A stretch of DNA of 64,000 bases from Arcobacter siniprincipis (lineage in GTDB: Bacteria; Campylobacterota; Campylobacteria; Campylobacterales; Arcobacteraceae): the NCBI RefSeq assembly GCF_048571125.1, contig NZ_CP182343.1:1426001-1490000 (forward strand), in the 5' to 3' direction. This document shows positions 18,684-27,357 of this stretch, piece after piece. Both the position numbers and the translations under genes were made by a program. Within the stretch, counting starts at the first letter, position 1, and the number at the start of each line of letters is the position of its first letter. The notes under the pieces were generated by a model. It searched no databases, had not been told where the DNA came from, and worked only from the letters and a program-made list of their open reading frames with translations.

Positions 18684-19442
18684 ATGATCAATGTAAAACA
18701 TTTAAATATGAATTTTGGAGAAAAGCAAGTTTTAAAAGACATCAATATAGAAATTAAAAAAGGTGAAGTTGTTGCTTTAATTGGTCCTTCTGGTTCAGGA
18801 AAATCAACATTACTTCGTTGTCTTAATTTTCTTGTCAATCCAACAAGTGGTGAAATAATAATAGATGATATTAAAGTAGATGTAAAAAAAGTTTCAAAAA
18901 AAGATATTTTTAAATTGCGTCAAAAAACAGCTATGGTTTTTCAAAATTACAATTTACTTAAAAATATGACAGCAATAGAAAATATAATAGAACCTATGAT
19001 AACTGTTCAAAAAATATCGAAAAATCAAGCTGAAAATGTTGCTTTAGATTTACTTAAAAAAGTTGGATTGGTTGATAATAAAAACTCTTATCCAAGTGAG
19101 TTATCAGGAGGACAACAACAAAGAGTTGGTATAGCAAGAGCTATGGCTGTTAATAGTAATGTTATTTTATTTGATGAACCAACATCTTCTTTGGATCCTG
19201 AATTAGTGGGTGATGTATTAGAAGTAATAAAAACTCTTGCCATGCAAACTCAAAAAACAATGTTAATTGTTACGCATGAAATGAAATTTGCAAAAGAAGT
19301 AGCAGATAAAATAGTCTTTTTAGAAAATGGTTCCATAACGACCATTGGAACACCTAATGAAATATTTGTTGAGTGCAAAAATAAAAGAGTTTCTAATTTT
19401 GTAAATAAAATGACTGAAAATATTTTGGAGATAAATAAATGA
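18684..19442 (+). CDS. Amino-acid ABC transporter ATP-binding protein
   Basis: A polar amino-acid (GlnQ/HisP-type) ABC ATPase: Walker A GPSGSGKST, Q-loop VFQNYNL, signature LSGGQQQRVGIARA, Walker B VILFDEPTSSLDPE, H-loop IVTHEM. An earlier in-frame GTG at 18678 lies inside the GAGG ribosome site; the ATG at 18684, five bases after GAGG, is the likely start. It overlaps the permease gene by four bases (ATGA). Confidence 0.95.
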   Translation: MINVKHLNMNFGEKQVLKDINIEIKKGEVVALIGPSGSGKSTLLRCLNFLVNPTSGEIIIDDIKVDVKKVSKKDIFKLRQKTAMVFQNYNLLKNMTAIENIIEPMITVQKISKNQAENVALDLLKKVGLVDNKNSYPSELSGGQQQRVGIARAMAVNSNVILFDEPTSSLDPELVGDVLEVIKTLAMQTQKTMLIVTHEMKFAKEVADKIVFLENGSITTIGTPNEIFVECKNKRVSNFVNKMTENILEINK

Positions 19443-20104
19443 ATTTTGATTTTGTATGGTTTTTTAATCTTTTCCCTATTGTTCTTCCTGCCTTGAAATT
19501 AACGATTTCAATTGCATTGATTTCATTGTTTTTAACTTTGTGTTTATCTATTCTCATTGCAATAATAAGATATTATAAAGTAAAAGGTTTATATCACATC
19601 TTTGGATTATATATTACATTTTTTAGAGCAACACCTCTTGTTGCACAATTGTTTATATTATATTTTGGTCTTCCTAGTATTTTTCCATTTTTAGAATCAA
19701 TGAGCGCTTATGAAGCCACAATTATAGCACTTACATTAAACACATCTTCTTTTATGGCAGAAGACTTAAGAGGGGCTTTAGAATCAATTGATAATGGGCA
19801 AAATGAAGCATGCTATTCAATGGGTATGACAAAGTTTCAGACAATGAAGCGTGTTATTTTACCTCAAGCTTTCATTTTTGCACTTCCTTCAATAGGGAAT
19901 AGATTTATTGGTATTATAAAAGGTACTGCTCTTGGTTTTACAGTAGGACTTGCAGATATTATGGCAAAATCAAAAATAGAAGCTGCTCTTAGCTTGCGTT
20001 TTTTTGAAGCATATTTATGTGTTACCCTTATATATTTGGTATTAGTTATTATAGTAGAAAGAACTCTAAAATATATTGAGAAAAGAGTAGAAAAAGTTTA
20101 TTAA
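19439..20104 (+). CDS. Amino-acid ABC transporter permease
   Basis: 221 residues with about five helices and the polar amino-acid permease features: TFFRATPLVAQLFILYFGLP and the EAA loop EACYSMGMTKFQTMKRVILPQAF. It forms the membrane channel for the ATPase encoded upstream. The binding-protein gene follows only after a ~300-base gap holding hairpins. Confidence 0.95.
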   Translation: MNFDFVWFFNLFPIVLPALKLTISIALISLFLTLCLSILIAIIRYYKVKGLYHIFGLYITFFRATPLVAQLFILYFGLPSIFPFLESMSAYEATIIALTLNTSSFMAEDLRGALESIDNGQNEACYSMGMTKFQTMKRVILPQAFIFALPSIGNRFIGIIKGTALGFTVGLADIMAKSKIEAALSLRFFEAYLCVTLIYLVLVIIVERTLKYIEKRVEKVY

Positions 20105-20402
20105 ATAATTATATGTTATTCAGTTTTTAGGTACTTTATTAAATCTTTATTAATTATAATAATTTTTATTTGTATATAAGCTAACTTTAATTAAAATTTC
20201 AACCTTTAAACTATGATAAGTTAAGTTTAGTACTTAATTTACTGTTGCAGTCTTTAAAATAGATTGAAAAAGAGTTAAAAAACTCTGTTAATAGATCCGT
20301 CATGTTCAGTTGAACACTTCTAGTTATCATAATCAAAATTCTCTTAATCATAAATTTTAAATGCAAAATATTATAAATTTAACAAATACTCAAAGGAAAA
20401 AA
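20105..20402 (+). promoter_or_regulatory. Structured intergenic region between permease and binding-protein genes
   Basis: No reading frame is supported. It holds a perfect 6-bp hairpin TGTTCA-GT-TGAACA at 20303-20316, an AGAGTT/AACTCT hairpin near 20266-20287, and a long-range pair TATGATAA (20212-20219) with TTATCATA (20324-20331) that would enclose both. It may carry a processing site, an attenuator or a second promoter that adjusts binding-protein level relative to the membrane subunits. Confidence 0.4.
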
Positions 20403-21200
20403 ATGAGAAAATTATTCAAACTATTAGTTGCTGGAATTTTTATTCCTCTTATGAACATAAATGCAAGTGAAACTCCTACAAATATAGTAGTAGCTTCTGG
20501 TTCAACATCGATTCCGAATTCTTACATAACTAATGGTAAACACACAGGGCATGAAGTAGATATTTGGAATGAAATTTCTAAAAAAACAGGATTAAAAGTT
20601 AAGTTTATTACAGGTGAATTTAATACACTATTTGGTTATCTTGATTCAAAAAAAGCTGATACTGTAGGAAATACAATTACAGTAAATAAAAGAAGATTAG
20701 AAAAATATGATTTTTCAGAACCATATGCTTATATTCCAGAAAAACTAGTCGTTCATAAAGATAGAACAGATATTAAAGAACTTAAAGATATTGCTGGTAT
20801 GACTTGTGGTTTTTCTGCTGGTTCTAATGGTGGAAATTTATTTGAACAAATTGCAAAGAAAAAAGGTATTAAAATCAATATGGTATCTTATGATAGTAGT
20901 GAACTATTAAATGAAGCATTTCGTAGAGGAAAAGTTGATGTTATGATTTTCTCAGGTGCCGAAGTTGCATATAAAATCAAAATTGGTTTTATAAAAGCAA
21001 GAATGGTTGAAGAAAATATTGCAGTTGGTGCAAAAGCTTATCCGTTTGTTAAAAATAACGAACGATCTAAAGAATTAAGAATGATTGTTACAAAAGCTAT
21101 TAAAGAAATGAAAGAAGATGGTTCATTAGCTAAAATATATGAAAAATGGTATGGAATGGATTTTGGTCATAAACCAAAGAGCATGGCAGTTGCAAAATAA
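20403..21200 (+). CDS. Amino-acid ABC transporter periplasmic substrate-binding protein
   Basis: A family-3 extracellular solute-binding protein: signal peptide MRKLFKLLVAGIFIPLMNINA, then a two-lobed domain with GHEVDIWNEISKKTG, NTITVNKRRLEKYDFSEPY and KEDGSLAKIYEKWYG. The ATG at 20403 has AAGGA five bases upstream; an ATG at 20361 lacks one and would hide the signal peptide, so 20403 is preferred (265 residues). It works with the ATPase and permease encoded upstream. The ligand is probably a polar amino acid or cystine; sequence alone does not decide. Confidence 0.93.
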   Translation: MRKLFKLLVAGIFIPLMNINASETPTNIVVASGSTSIPNSYITNGKHTGHEVDIWNEISKKTGLKVKFITGEFNTLFGYLDSKKADTVGNTITVNKRRLEKYDFSEPYAYIPEKLVVHKDRTDIKELKDIAGMTCGFSAGSNGGNLFEQIAKKKGIKINMVSYDSSELLNEAFRRGKVDVMIFSGAEVAYKIKIGFIKARMVEENIAVGAKAYPFVKNNERSKELRMIVTKAIKEMKEDGSLAKIYEKWYGMDFGHKPKSMAVAK

Positions 21201-21217
21201 TTTATCATAAAAATTAA

Positions 21218-21259
21218 AAAGAGGATATATCATATTATCAATTGTGATATATCTTCTTT
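21218..21259 (+). terminator. Intrinsic terminator after the ABC importer operon
   Basis: A 15-bp stem with one G-U pair (21218-21232 with 21245-21259), 12-base loop, ending in CTTCTTT. It separates the binding-protein gene from the dipeptidase gene. Confidence 0.75.
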
Positions 21260-21308
21260 AAACAAATAAACTTATTAAAATCATTTAAAACTCACATTAG
21301 GACTTCAT

Positions 21309-22715
21309 ATGTTATTTACTAGTATATTAGAAAATATGAAAGATGAAATTATCAATAAATTTCAAGAACTTATCCAAATAAAGAGTGTAGAAACTACTGC
21401 AAAACCTGGCATGCCTTTTGGCGAAGGTGTTAATGAAGCCTTGGAATATACACTAAAACTTTGTGATGAATTAGGTTTTAAGACAAAAAATGTAGATGGA
21501 TATGCAGGACATGCTGACTTAGGTGATGGGGATGAAATGATAGGAATTCTTGTTCATTTAGATGTAGTCCCAGAAGGTGATTTGAAAAAGTGGACATATC
21601 CACCATATAGTGCAACTATTAAAAATAATTGCATTTATGGAAGAGGAACTATTGATGATAAAGGCCCAACAATTGCAGCTATTTATGCTATGAAAGCATT
21701 AAAAGATAGTGGGGTTTTATTAAAAAAGAAAATTAGAATTATATTTGGTACAGATGAAGAGAGTGGTTGGGAATGTATGCGTTATTATTTAATTAAAGAA
21801 AAAGTGCCTAAGATTGCTTTTACCCCAGATGCAAACTTCCCAGTTATATATGGAGAAAAAGGAATTATTACTCTTAAATTAAAACAAGAGTTTAATATCT
21901 CTTCACTTTCAAATATAAATATAAAATATATAAAAGGTGGAGAACTATCTAATATAGTTCCAAATTATTGCGAAGCTTTACTTTACATAATTGATGAGCC
22001 AAAAAATGTTTATGAAAAATGTTTAAATATAATAAAAAAAGAAAATTATTCAATTGATTTATACTTAGATAATAATAATCTTTATTTAAAATCTCATGGA
22101 ATATCTGCACATGCAATGGCACCTCAAAAAGGTAAAAATGCAATTTCACAATTAATGCAAGTATTAAAACTACTTAATTTAGAAACTACTCAAATGAGTA
22201 GTTTTATTGATTTTTATAATATTAAAATCAATACACAAACAAATGGAAAATCTCTTGATTGTCAAATGAAGGATGAACACTCTGGTGAACTTACACTTAA
22301 TGTTGGAGTAATTAATTTTGATGAAAAGAAAGTTGAATTAATATTAAATATTCGTTATCCAATTACAAAAAAAGATACAAATGTGATTGATAAAATTAAT
22401 GATAATCTTACTAATAGTAATATAAAAATGGAAATTATAAATAATATGCCTCCTTTATATATGCCAAAAGATAGTAAACTTGTTCAAACCTTGACTAATG
22501 TATATAAAAAGATGACAAATGATGATACTCAGCCACAAACATTTGGTGGGGGTACCTATGCAAGAGCATTGGAAAATGCTGTTGCTTTTGGTCCTGTTTT
22601 CCCTGGACAAGTAAATTTAGCTCATCAAGCTGATGAATATATAGAAATTGATGACTTAATGAAAAATGCACAAATTATGGCACAGGCAATTTATGAGCTT
22701 AATTTATTAGATTGA
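21309..22715 (+). CDS. M20-family dipeptidase (PepV/Sapep type)
   Basis: 468 residues with the co-catalytic zinc motifs of the PepV group: VHLDVVPEGD, GRGTIDDKGP, GTDEESGWECM, FTPDANFP, the lid-domain His in HGISAHAMAPQKG and a C-terminal His in PGQVNLAHQADEY. It cleaves dipeptides in the cytoplasm, so the location after an amino-acid importer suggests joint use of imported nutrients. Start ATG 21309 has AGGA six bases upstream. A strong terminator before it means it likely has its own promoter. Confidence 0.88.
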   Translation: MLFTSILENMKDEIINKFQELIQIKSVETTAKPGMPFGEGVNEALEYTLKLCDELGFKTKNVDGYAGHADLGDGDEMIGILVHLDVVPEGDLKKWTYPPYSATIKNNCIYGRGTIDDKGPTIAAIYAMKALKDSGVLLKKKIRIIFGTDEESGWECMRYYLIKEKVPKIAFTPDANFPVIYGEKGIITLKLKQEFNISSLSNINIKYIKGGELSNIVPNYCEALLYIIDEPKNVYEKCLNIIKKENYSIDLYLDNNNLYLKSHGISAHAMAPQKGKNAISQLMQVLKLLNLETTQMSSFIDFYNIKINTQTNGKSLDCQMKDEHSGELTLNVGVINFDEKKVELILNIRYPITKKDTNVIDKINDNLTNSNIKMEIINNMPPLYMPKDSKLVQTLTNVYKKMTNDDTQPQTFGGGTYARALENAVAFGPVFPGQVNLAHQADEYIEIDDLMKNAQIMAQAIYELNLLD

Positions 22716-22734
22716 TAAATCGTATTAAAAATTT

Positions 22735-23097
22735 TTAATTCTCAAGTTCTTTTACCAATTCTTTATAAAATTTTTCAAAAGAGGGCAATACTAGCTTTGC
22801 TTGTCTTTGTTTTTTTCCCCACATAGGTTCAGGAAAATATGAATCATCTTTAAATCTTGCCATTACATGAAAGTGTACATGGGGAACATAATTCCCAAAA
22901 GAAGCAATATTTATCTTCTCTGGATTAAAATAATTTATCATCTTTTTTTCTATAATGTCCAAGACTCTTAATATTTCCATTTTAGTTTCGCTATCACATT
23001 GACTAAATTCTTTTAAATTTTTTTGAGTAAAAATTTTCAACCAAGGTATTTCACTTTTTTCAATTTCTACTTTTATTAAACTATTTTCATAAATCAT
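22735..23097 (-). CDS. HIT-family protein
   Basis: 120 residues with the histidine triad in VPHVHFHVMARF (HxHxH) near residue 75, in the normal position for the HIT superfamily of nucleotide hydrolases and transferases. The N-terminus SEIPWLKIFT suggests the small HIT-like group found in Gammaproteobacteria and Campylobacterota. It sits eight bases after the MBL-GAF-HD-GYP gene and is probably co-transcribed. Substrate unknown. Confidence 0.87.
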   Translation of the reverse strand: MIYENSLIKVEIEKSEIPWLKIFTQKNLKEFSQCDSETKMEILRVLDIIEKKMINYFNPEKINIASFGNYVPHVHFHVMARFKDDSYFPEPMWGKKQRQAKLVLPSFEKFYKELVKELEN

Positions 23098-23105
23098 ATT
23101 TCCCC

Positions 23106-25520
23106 TTATATATTTTCAAAATCAACTGTGATTTCATCCATTTGTTCTTCACTTAAATATTTATTTGCATAATCTAAGTGAAGATTATTATCAACAAAAA
23201 ACTTAACTATATCTCTATCTAAATGTTGATCTTTTATCATAAATGATAAAATTCTAAGTGAAGTATTAAGTGAATTTGCTTTTTTGTATGGTCTATCATT
23301 TGCAGTTAGTGCTTCAAATACATCTGCAACTGCAAGTATTTTATCCTCTATTGTCATAGGTAAATCAAGAATTTCAGGAGCAGAATAACCACCACCTTTT
23401 ACCATTTTGTGATGAGAACCAGCGATTACAGGAACCCTTTTTAGTTTTTTAGGAAAAGGCATAGTCTCTAACATTTTATAAGATACTGTAACATGGTTGT
23501 TTATTATATCCCTTTCTTCATCTGTTAAAGTACCTTTTTTGATGCATAAATTATATACTTCATCTTCACTAAGTAAGTTTGTATCTTCACCATTTATTTT
23601 AAGTTTTTGTTTTGCAATCTCTTTTATTCTTTCAATTTTTTCATCTTCCATGAACTCACCACCTGTGTTACATGAAATAACAAAATCAAGATTTTCCTCT
23701 AAAGAAGTAATTTTATTTTGAAAAGCTATTGTTAATTGTTCTTTTTCTTTTATAGATGAAGTGTTTGAGATTTTTTTGTAATATTCCAATTCATAATCTT
23801 TTTTTACAATTTCAAATTTTGCTTTTACAGTATTTACTCTATCATAAATTGTTTCTAGCTTTTTACCTTTATCTACAACATATTCAGGTGTAACAATTTT
23901 ACCAATGTCATGAAGCCAAGCAGCTCTACTCATCTGTTTTATTTCATCTGGTGTAAAATTAATATCTTTAAATACTGTTTTGTCATTATTTATTGCTTTT
24001 GTTAGAGTTTCTGCTATCTCTGCAACTCTATTAATATGACCACCTGTATATTCAGATTTTTCACCAATAGCTGTCGCAATTGATTTAATAAAAGAGTCCA
24101 ATAAGTTTTCTAATTCAGTTATTAATCTATTATTAGTAATTGAAACAGCAGCTTGTGATGCCATTGATTCTATTAATTGTTTGTCTTCATTTGTAAATGT
24201 TATAGCATTCCCATTATCATCCATTTTATTTAATAATTGAAGTACTCCTATTACATCATCTTCATGGTTTTTCATGGGAATTACAAGCATTGATTTTGTT
24301 CTATAACCGGTTGTTTTATCAAACTTTTTTGTACCTTCAAAATTAAAATCTTTTGTTTCATAAACATCAGGGATATTAATTAGTTTACCTTCTAGAGCAC
24401 AAAGAGCTGCTACCATATGTTCATTTGGTTTGCCATCTTCTTTATATAAAGGTAATTCAGGCCAGGTTATTTTACCTTCAGTTCCTCCCATTTTAATACT
24501 TAATGAGTCCGTTTGCACAACTTGAAACTTCAACCTTTTTTCATCTTCTGTTACTAAATAAAGTGTTCCTCCATCAGCATCAGAAAACTCTTTCGCCCCT
24601 AAAAGTATCTTTTCCATTAGAACATCAAAGTTTTTTTCACTTGTAAGTGATTTACCAATATCAATTAATTTTTTAATCTCTTTTTTATTTATATTAGTTC
24701 TATTTGTATTGTATGCTAAGTATTCATTAGATAATGAAATTACATCACCATCGTCTAATATTTTACCTTCATTAAGAAGTAAGTCATAGTCTTGAATCTC
24801 TTTTCTTAAAATTTTTTCATATGCAGGTTTTATGTGATTTATGTAAATTCTTAAATCATCTCTTTTTAATTTTTTTAATTGCTCACTTAGCAAGGCAGGA
24901 GTTAAGTGCTTACTATCAAAAGCTAATTGTTTGAATTTTGAGGGAAACGATACATCTATTATTGCAGCTTTGATATTTAAATTATTATTTATAGTTTCCC
25001 AAATAGAATCGCAACAATAAGTATCTGATGAAAAGAGTAAGGAGTTTTGATTTTTTGTAATAATATAACCACAACTTGAATTTGTATGATTATTTTTTAT
25101 TGCAGTGATTTTTGTATCATCATCTAAAACAATTGTTTCATTTATATTTATTGGTTTGAAAACAATAGCTTTAGATTTTTTATTAAGCAATTCAATTTCA
25201 GAAAAATCAGGCCAAATTTCCCAGTTTAAAATAAATTTTCGTAAGTTTTCTAAAGTTTTTTTTGTTCCATAGATTGTAATTGGCTTTTTTCTTTTTTCAA
25301 AAAAGATATCAAGTATATATGGTATATCGTTTAAGTGATCTAAATGGGAATGGGTTAAAAAAATATTATCAATGTATTGAGCATCAATTCCTAAACCTTT
25401 TACAATGTTGCCAGCATCAATTACACTATTTTGATTTATTTGTATACAAGTTGTACTAAAGTCTAAACTTTTACTACCATATGCACCTAGTACTTTTATC
25501 GAATTTTTCATTACTTTCAT
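23106..25520 (-). CDS. Metallo-beta-lactamase - GAF - HD-GYP fusion protein
   Basis: An 804-residue three-domain protein. Residues 1 to about 270 form a metallo-beta-lactamase fold with HSHLDH at 57-62 and a later SSDTYCCD strand, akin to RNase Z-like or cyclic-nucleotide phosphodiesterase class II enzymes. About 285-460 is a GAF sensory domain (ADGGTLYLV, VIPMKNHEDDVIGVLQLLNKMD). About 480-804 is an HD-GYP-type phosphohydrolase with LHDIGKI, GSHHKMVKGGGYSAP and VADVFEALTANDRPY. The GYP motif reads GYS. A Lys/Glu-rich insert splits the HD and HH motifs. It probably degrades a cyclic (di)nucleotide in response to a GAF ligand. The ATG has GGAG six bases upstream. Confidence 0.88.
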   Translation of the reverse strand: MKVMKNSIKVLGAYGSKSLDFSTTCIQINQNSVIDAGNIVKGLGIDAQYIDNIFLTHSHLDHLNDIPYILDIFFEKRKKPITIYGTKKTLENLRKFILNWEIWPDFSEIELLNKKSKAIVFKPININETIVLDDDTKITAIKNNHTNSSCGYIITKNQNSLLFSSDTYCCDSIWETINNNLNIKAAIIDVSFPSKFKQLAFDSKHLTPALLSEQLKKLKRDDLRIYINHIKPAYEKILRKEIQDYDLLLNEGKILDDGDVISLSNEYLAYNTNRTNINKKEIKKLIDIGKSLTSEKNFDVLMEKILLGAKEFSDADGGTLYLVTEDEKRLKFQVVQTDSLSIKMGGTEGKITWPELPLYKEDGKPNEHMVAALCALEGKLINIPDVYETKDFNFEGTKKFDKTTGYRTKSMLVIPMKNHEDDVIGVLQLLNKMDDNGNAITFTNEDKQLIESMASQAAVSITNNRLITELENLLDSFIKSIATAIGEKSEYTGGHINRVAEIAETLTKAINNDKTVFKDINFTPDEIKQMSRAAWLHDIGKIVTPEYVVDKGKKLETIYDRVNTVKAKFEIVKKDYELEYYKKISNTSSIKEKEQLTIAFQNKITSLEENLDFVISCNTGGEFMEDEKIERIKEIAKQKLKINGEDTNLLSEDEVYNLCIKKGTLTDEERDIINNHVTVSYKMLETMPFPKKLKRVPVIAGSHHKMVKGGGYSAPEILDLPMTIEDKILAVADVFEALTANDRPYKKANSLNTSLRILSFMIKDQHLDRDIVKFFVDNNLHLDYANKYLSEEQMDEITVDFENI

Positions 25521-25603
25521 TATTCACTCCAATATTCTTGATAGATTATATCAAATAATTTTTAAAACAATTTTCTTTTTGATATTTATCTCCTTAAGTA
25601 AGG

Positions 25604-25609
25604 TATAAT
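25604..25609 (+). promoter_or_regulatory. Candidate -10 box for the rpmJ-rplQ operon
   Basis: A perfect TATAAT in a T-rich setting, with TTGATA at 25579-25584 as a weakly spaced -35 (19 bases). Transcription from here would give a leader of about 200 bases before rpmJ. A second possible -10, TATTAT near 25735-25740, would give a shorter leader. Confidence 0.45.
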
Positions 25610-25707
25610 TAATTAATAAAACCTTAAGCTAACTTTAAATATAATCCAATTCCATTTTTCAACCACAAAAGAGTTTTTTATAAAAATTTTGTGTTTTATA
25701 AAGAGTT

Positions 25708-25781
25708 GGTAGGAAGAGCGCAAGTGGACATAAGTATTATATATAAGTGAAGCAGTTCACTTTTTATTCACGCTTCTTGCC
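25708..25781 (+). promoter_or_regulatory. Candidate structured mRNA leader upstream of rpmJ
   Basis: GGTAGGAAG (25708-25716) can pair over nine positions, two of them G-U, with CTTCTTGCC (25773-25781). Inside lies a perfect 7-bp hairpin AAGTGAA-GCAG-TTCACTT (25745-25762). The stretch is markedly richer in G and C than its surroundings. Ribosomal protein operons are commonly controlled by such leaders; here this is inference, because transcription might start inside it. Confidence 0.45.
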
Positions 25782-25820
25782 TGTTGAAAATGTGGATAAT
25801 AAACACAAAGGAAAGCAACT

Positions 25821-25934
25821 ATGAAAGTTAGAGCTTCGGTAAAAAAAATGTGTGACAAATGTAAAGTTGTCAAAAGAAGAGGGATCGTAAGAGTAATTTG
25901 CGAGAACAAAAAACACAAACAAAGACAAGGATAA
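25821..25934 (+). CDS. rpmJ: 50S ribosomal protein L36
   Basis: A 37-residue gene. It encodes MKVRASVKKMCDKCKVV at the N-terminus and ends KKHKQRQG, with the zinc-ligand Cys pairs kept in the C+ form (CDKC, then a Cys and a His). A strong AAAGGAAAG ribosome site precedes it. It heads the alpha operon; infA and secY, often just upstream in other bacteria, are absent. Confidence 0.97.
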   Translation: MKVRASVKKMCDKCKVVKRRGIVRVICENKKHKQRQG

Positions 25935-25936
25935 TC

Positions 25937-26299
25937 ATGGCAAGAATTGCGGGTGTTGATTTACCAAACAAGAAAAGAATGGAATACGCATTAACGTATA
26001 TTTTTGGAATAGGGTTATTTAACTCAAGATTAATCCTTGATGCTACTGGAATTTCTTATGACAAAAGAGCTCATGAGTTAACAGAAGATGAAGCAGCAGC
26101 TATCAGACTAGAGATCCAAAAAAACTACCAAGTTGAGGGTGATCTTAGAAAAAAAGTAGCTATGGATATTAAATCACTTATGGACTTAGGTTCTTATAGA
26201 GGATTAAGACATAGAAAAGGTTTACCGTGTAGAGGGCAAAAGACTAAGACTAATGCTCGAACTAGAAAAGGTAAAAAAAGAACTGTTGGTGCAGCGTAA
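25937..26299 (+). CDS. rpsM: 30S ribosomal protein S13
   Basis: 120 residues starting MARIAGVDLPNKKR at ATG 25937, two bases after the rpmJ stop; longer in-frame starts would overlap rpmJ. The C-terminal basic tail GLPCRGQKTKTNARTRKGKK is the universal S13 end that contacts tRNA and the subunit bridge. Second gene of the operon. Confidence 0.98.
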   Translation: MARIAGVDLPNKKRMEYALTYIFGIGLFNSRLILDATGISYDKRAHELTEDEAAAIRLEIQKNYQVEGDLRKKVAMDIKSLMDLGSYRGLRHRKGLPCRGQKTKTNARTRKGKKRTVGAA

Positions 26300-26308
26300 G
26301 GATAAACA

Positions 26309-26701
26309 ATGGCAAAAAGAAAAGTAACTAGAAAAAAAGTAGTAAAAAAGAATATTGCTGATGGTATCGTTCATATTGCGGCATCATTTAACAATACTAT
26401 GGTAACAATAACTGATAGAGCTGGAAATGCAATCGCATGGAGTTCTGCTGGAAACTTAGGTTTCAAAGGTAGTAAAAAATCTACTCCTTTTGCTGCTCAA
26501 GCTGCAGTTGAAGATGCAATGGCAAAAGCAATTGAACACGGTATCAAAAATGTTGGTATCAAAATTCAAGGACCAGGTTCAGGTAGAGATACAGCTGTTA
26601 AAGCTGTAGGAGCTATGGAAGGCATCAGAGTTTCATGGTTAAAGGACGTTACACCGTTACCACATAATGGTTGTAGAGCTCCTAAGAGAAGAAGAGTGTA
26701 A
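26309..26701 (+). CDS. rpsK: 30S ribosomal protein S11
   Basis: 130 residues with GIVHIAASFNNTMVTITD, GFKGSKKSTPFAAQ and the C-terminal LPHNGCRAPKRRRV, all diagnostic for S11, which forms the platform of the small subunit. Nine bases after rpsM and ten before rpsD. Confidence 0.98.
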   Translation: MAKRKVTRKKVVKKNIADGIVHIAASFNNTMVTITDRAGNAIAWSSAGNLGFKGSKKSTPFAAQAAVEDAMAKAIEHGIKNVGIKIQGPGSGRDTAVKAVGAMEGIRVSWLKDVTPLPHNGCRAPKRRRV

Positions 26702-26711
26702 GGAGTAGTAC

Positions 26712-27338
26712 ATGGCAAGATATAGAGGACCAGTAGAAAAAATCGAGAGAAGACTTGATGCAGACCTTGGATTAAAAGGTGAAAGAAGACTTAACGGAAA
26801 ATCTGCATTAGAAAAAAGACCATTCGCTCCAGGACAACACGGACAAAGAAGAACTAAACTTTCTGAGTACGGTTTACAACTAAGAGAGAAACAAAAAGCT
26901 AAATTTATGTACGGTGTATCTGAAAAACAATTCAGAAAATACTTTAAAGAAGCAGCAAGAAGAGAAGGTAATACAGGATCTAACTTAATTACTTTAATCG
27001 AACAAAGATTAGACAATGTTGTTTATAGAATGGGATTTGCTACAACTAGAGCAAATGCTAGACAATTTACAACTCACGGTCATATTTTAGTAGATGGACA
27101 AAAAGTTGATATCCCTTCTTTCGTAGTAAAACCAGGGCAAAAAATTGAGATTAAAGAGAAATCTAAAACTAATCCTCAAATAGTAAGAGCTTTAGAATTA
27201 ACTAATCAAACAGGAATGGTTGAATGGGTTGATGTTGATAAAGACAAAGCATTTGGTATTTTTACTAGAATTCCTACTAGAGAAGAAGTAGTTATTCCTG
27301 TTGAAGAAAGATTAATCGTAGAGTTATATTCTAAATAA
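26712..27338 (+). CDS. rpsD: 30S ribosomal protein S4
   Basis: 208 residues: N-terminal MARYRGPVEKIERRL, an S4 RNA-binding domain (RLDNVVYRMGFATTRANARQ) and the usual C-terminal VVIPVEERLIVELYSK. S4 nucleates 16S rRNA folding and in several bacteria represses its own operon by binding the mRNA, so it is a candidate to bind the leader before rpmJ. Confidence 0.98.
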   Translation: MARYRGPVEKIERRLDADLGLKGERRLNGKSALEKRPFAPGQHGQRRTKLSEYGLQLREKQKAKFMYGVSEKQFRKYFKEAARREGNTGSNLITLIEQRLDNVVYRMGFATTRANARQFTTHGHILVDGQKVDIPSFVVKPGQKIEIKEKSKTNPQIVRALELTNQTGMVEWVDVDKDKAFGIFTRIPTREEVVIPVEERLIVELYSK

Positions 27339-27357
27339 TAAATAAAGGTAGCAGCGT

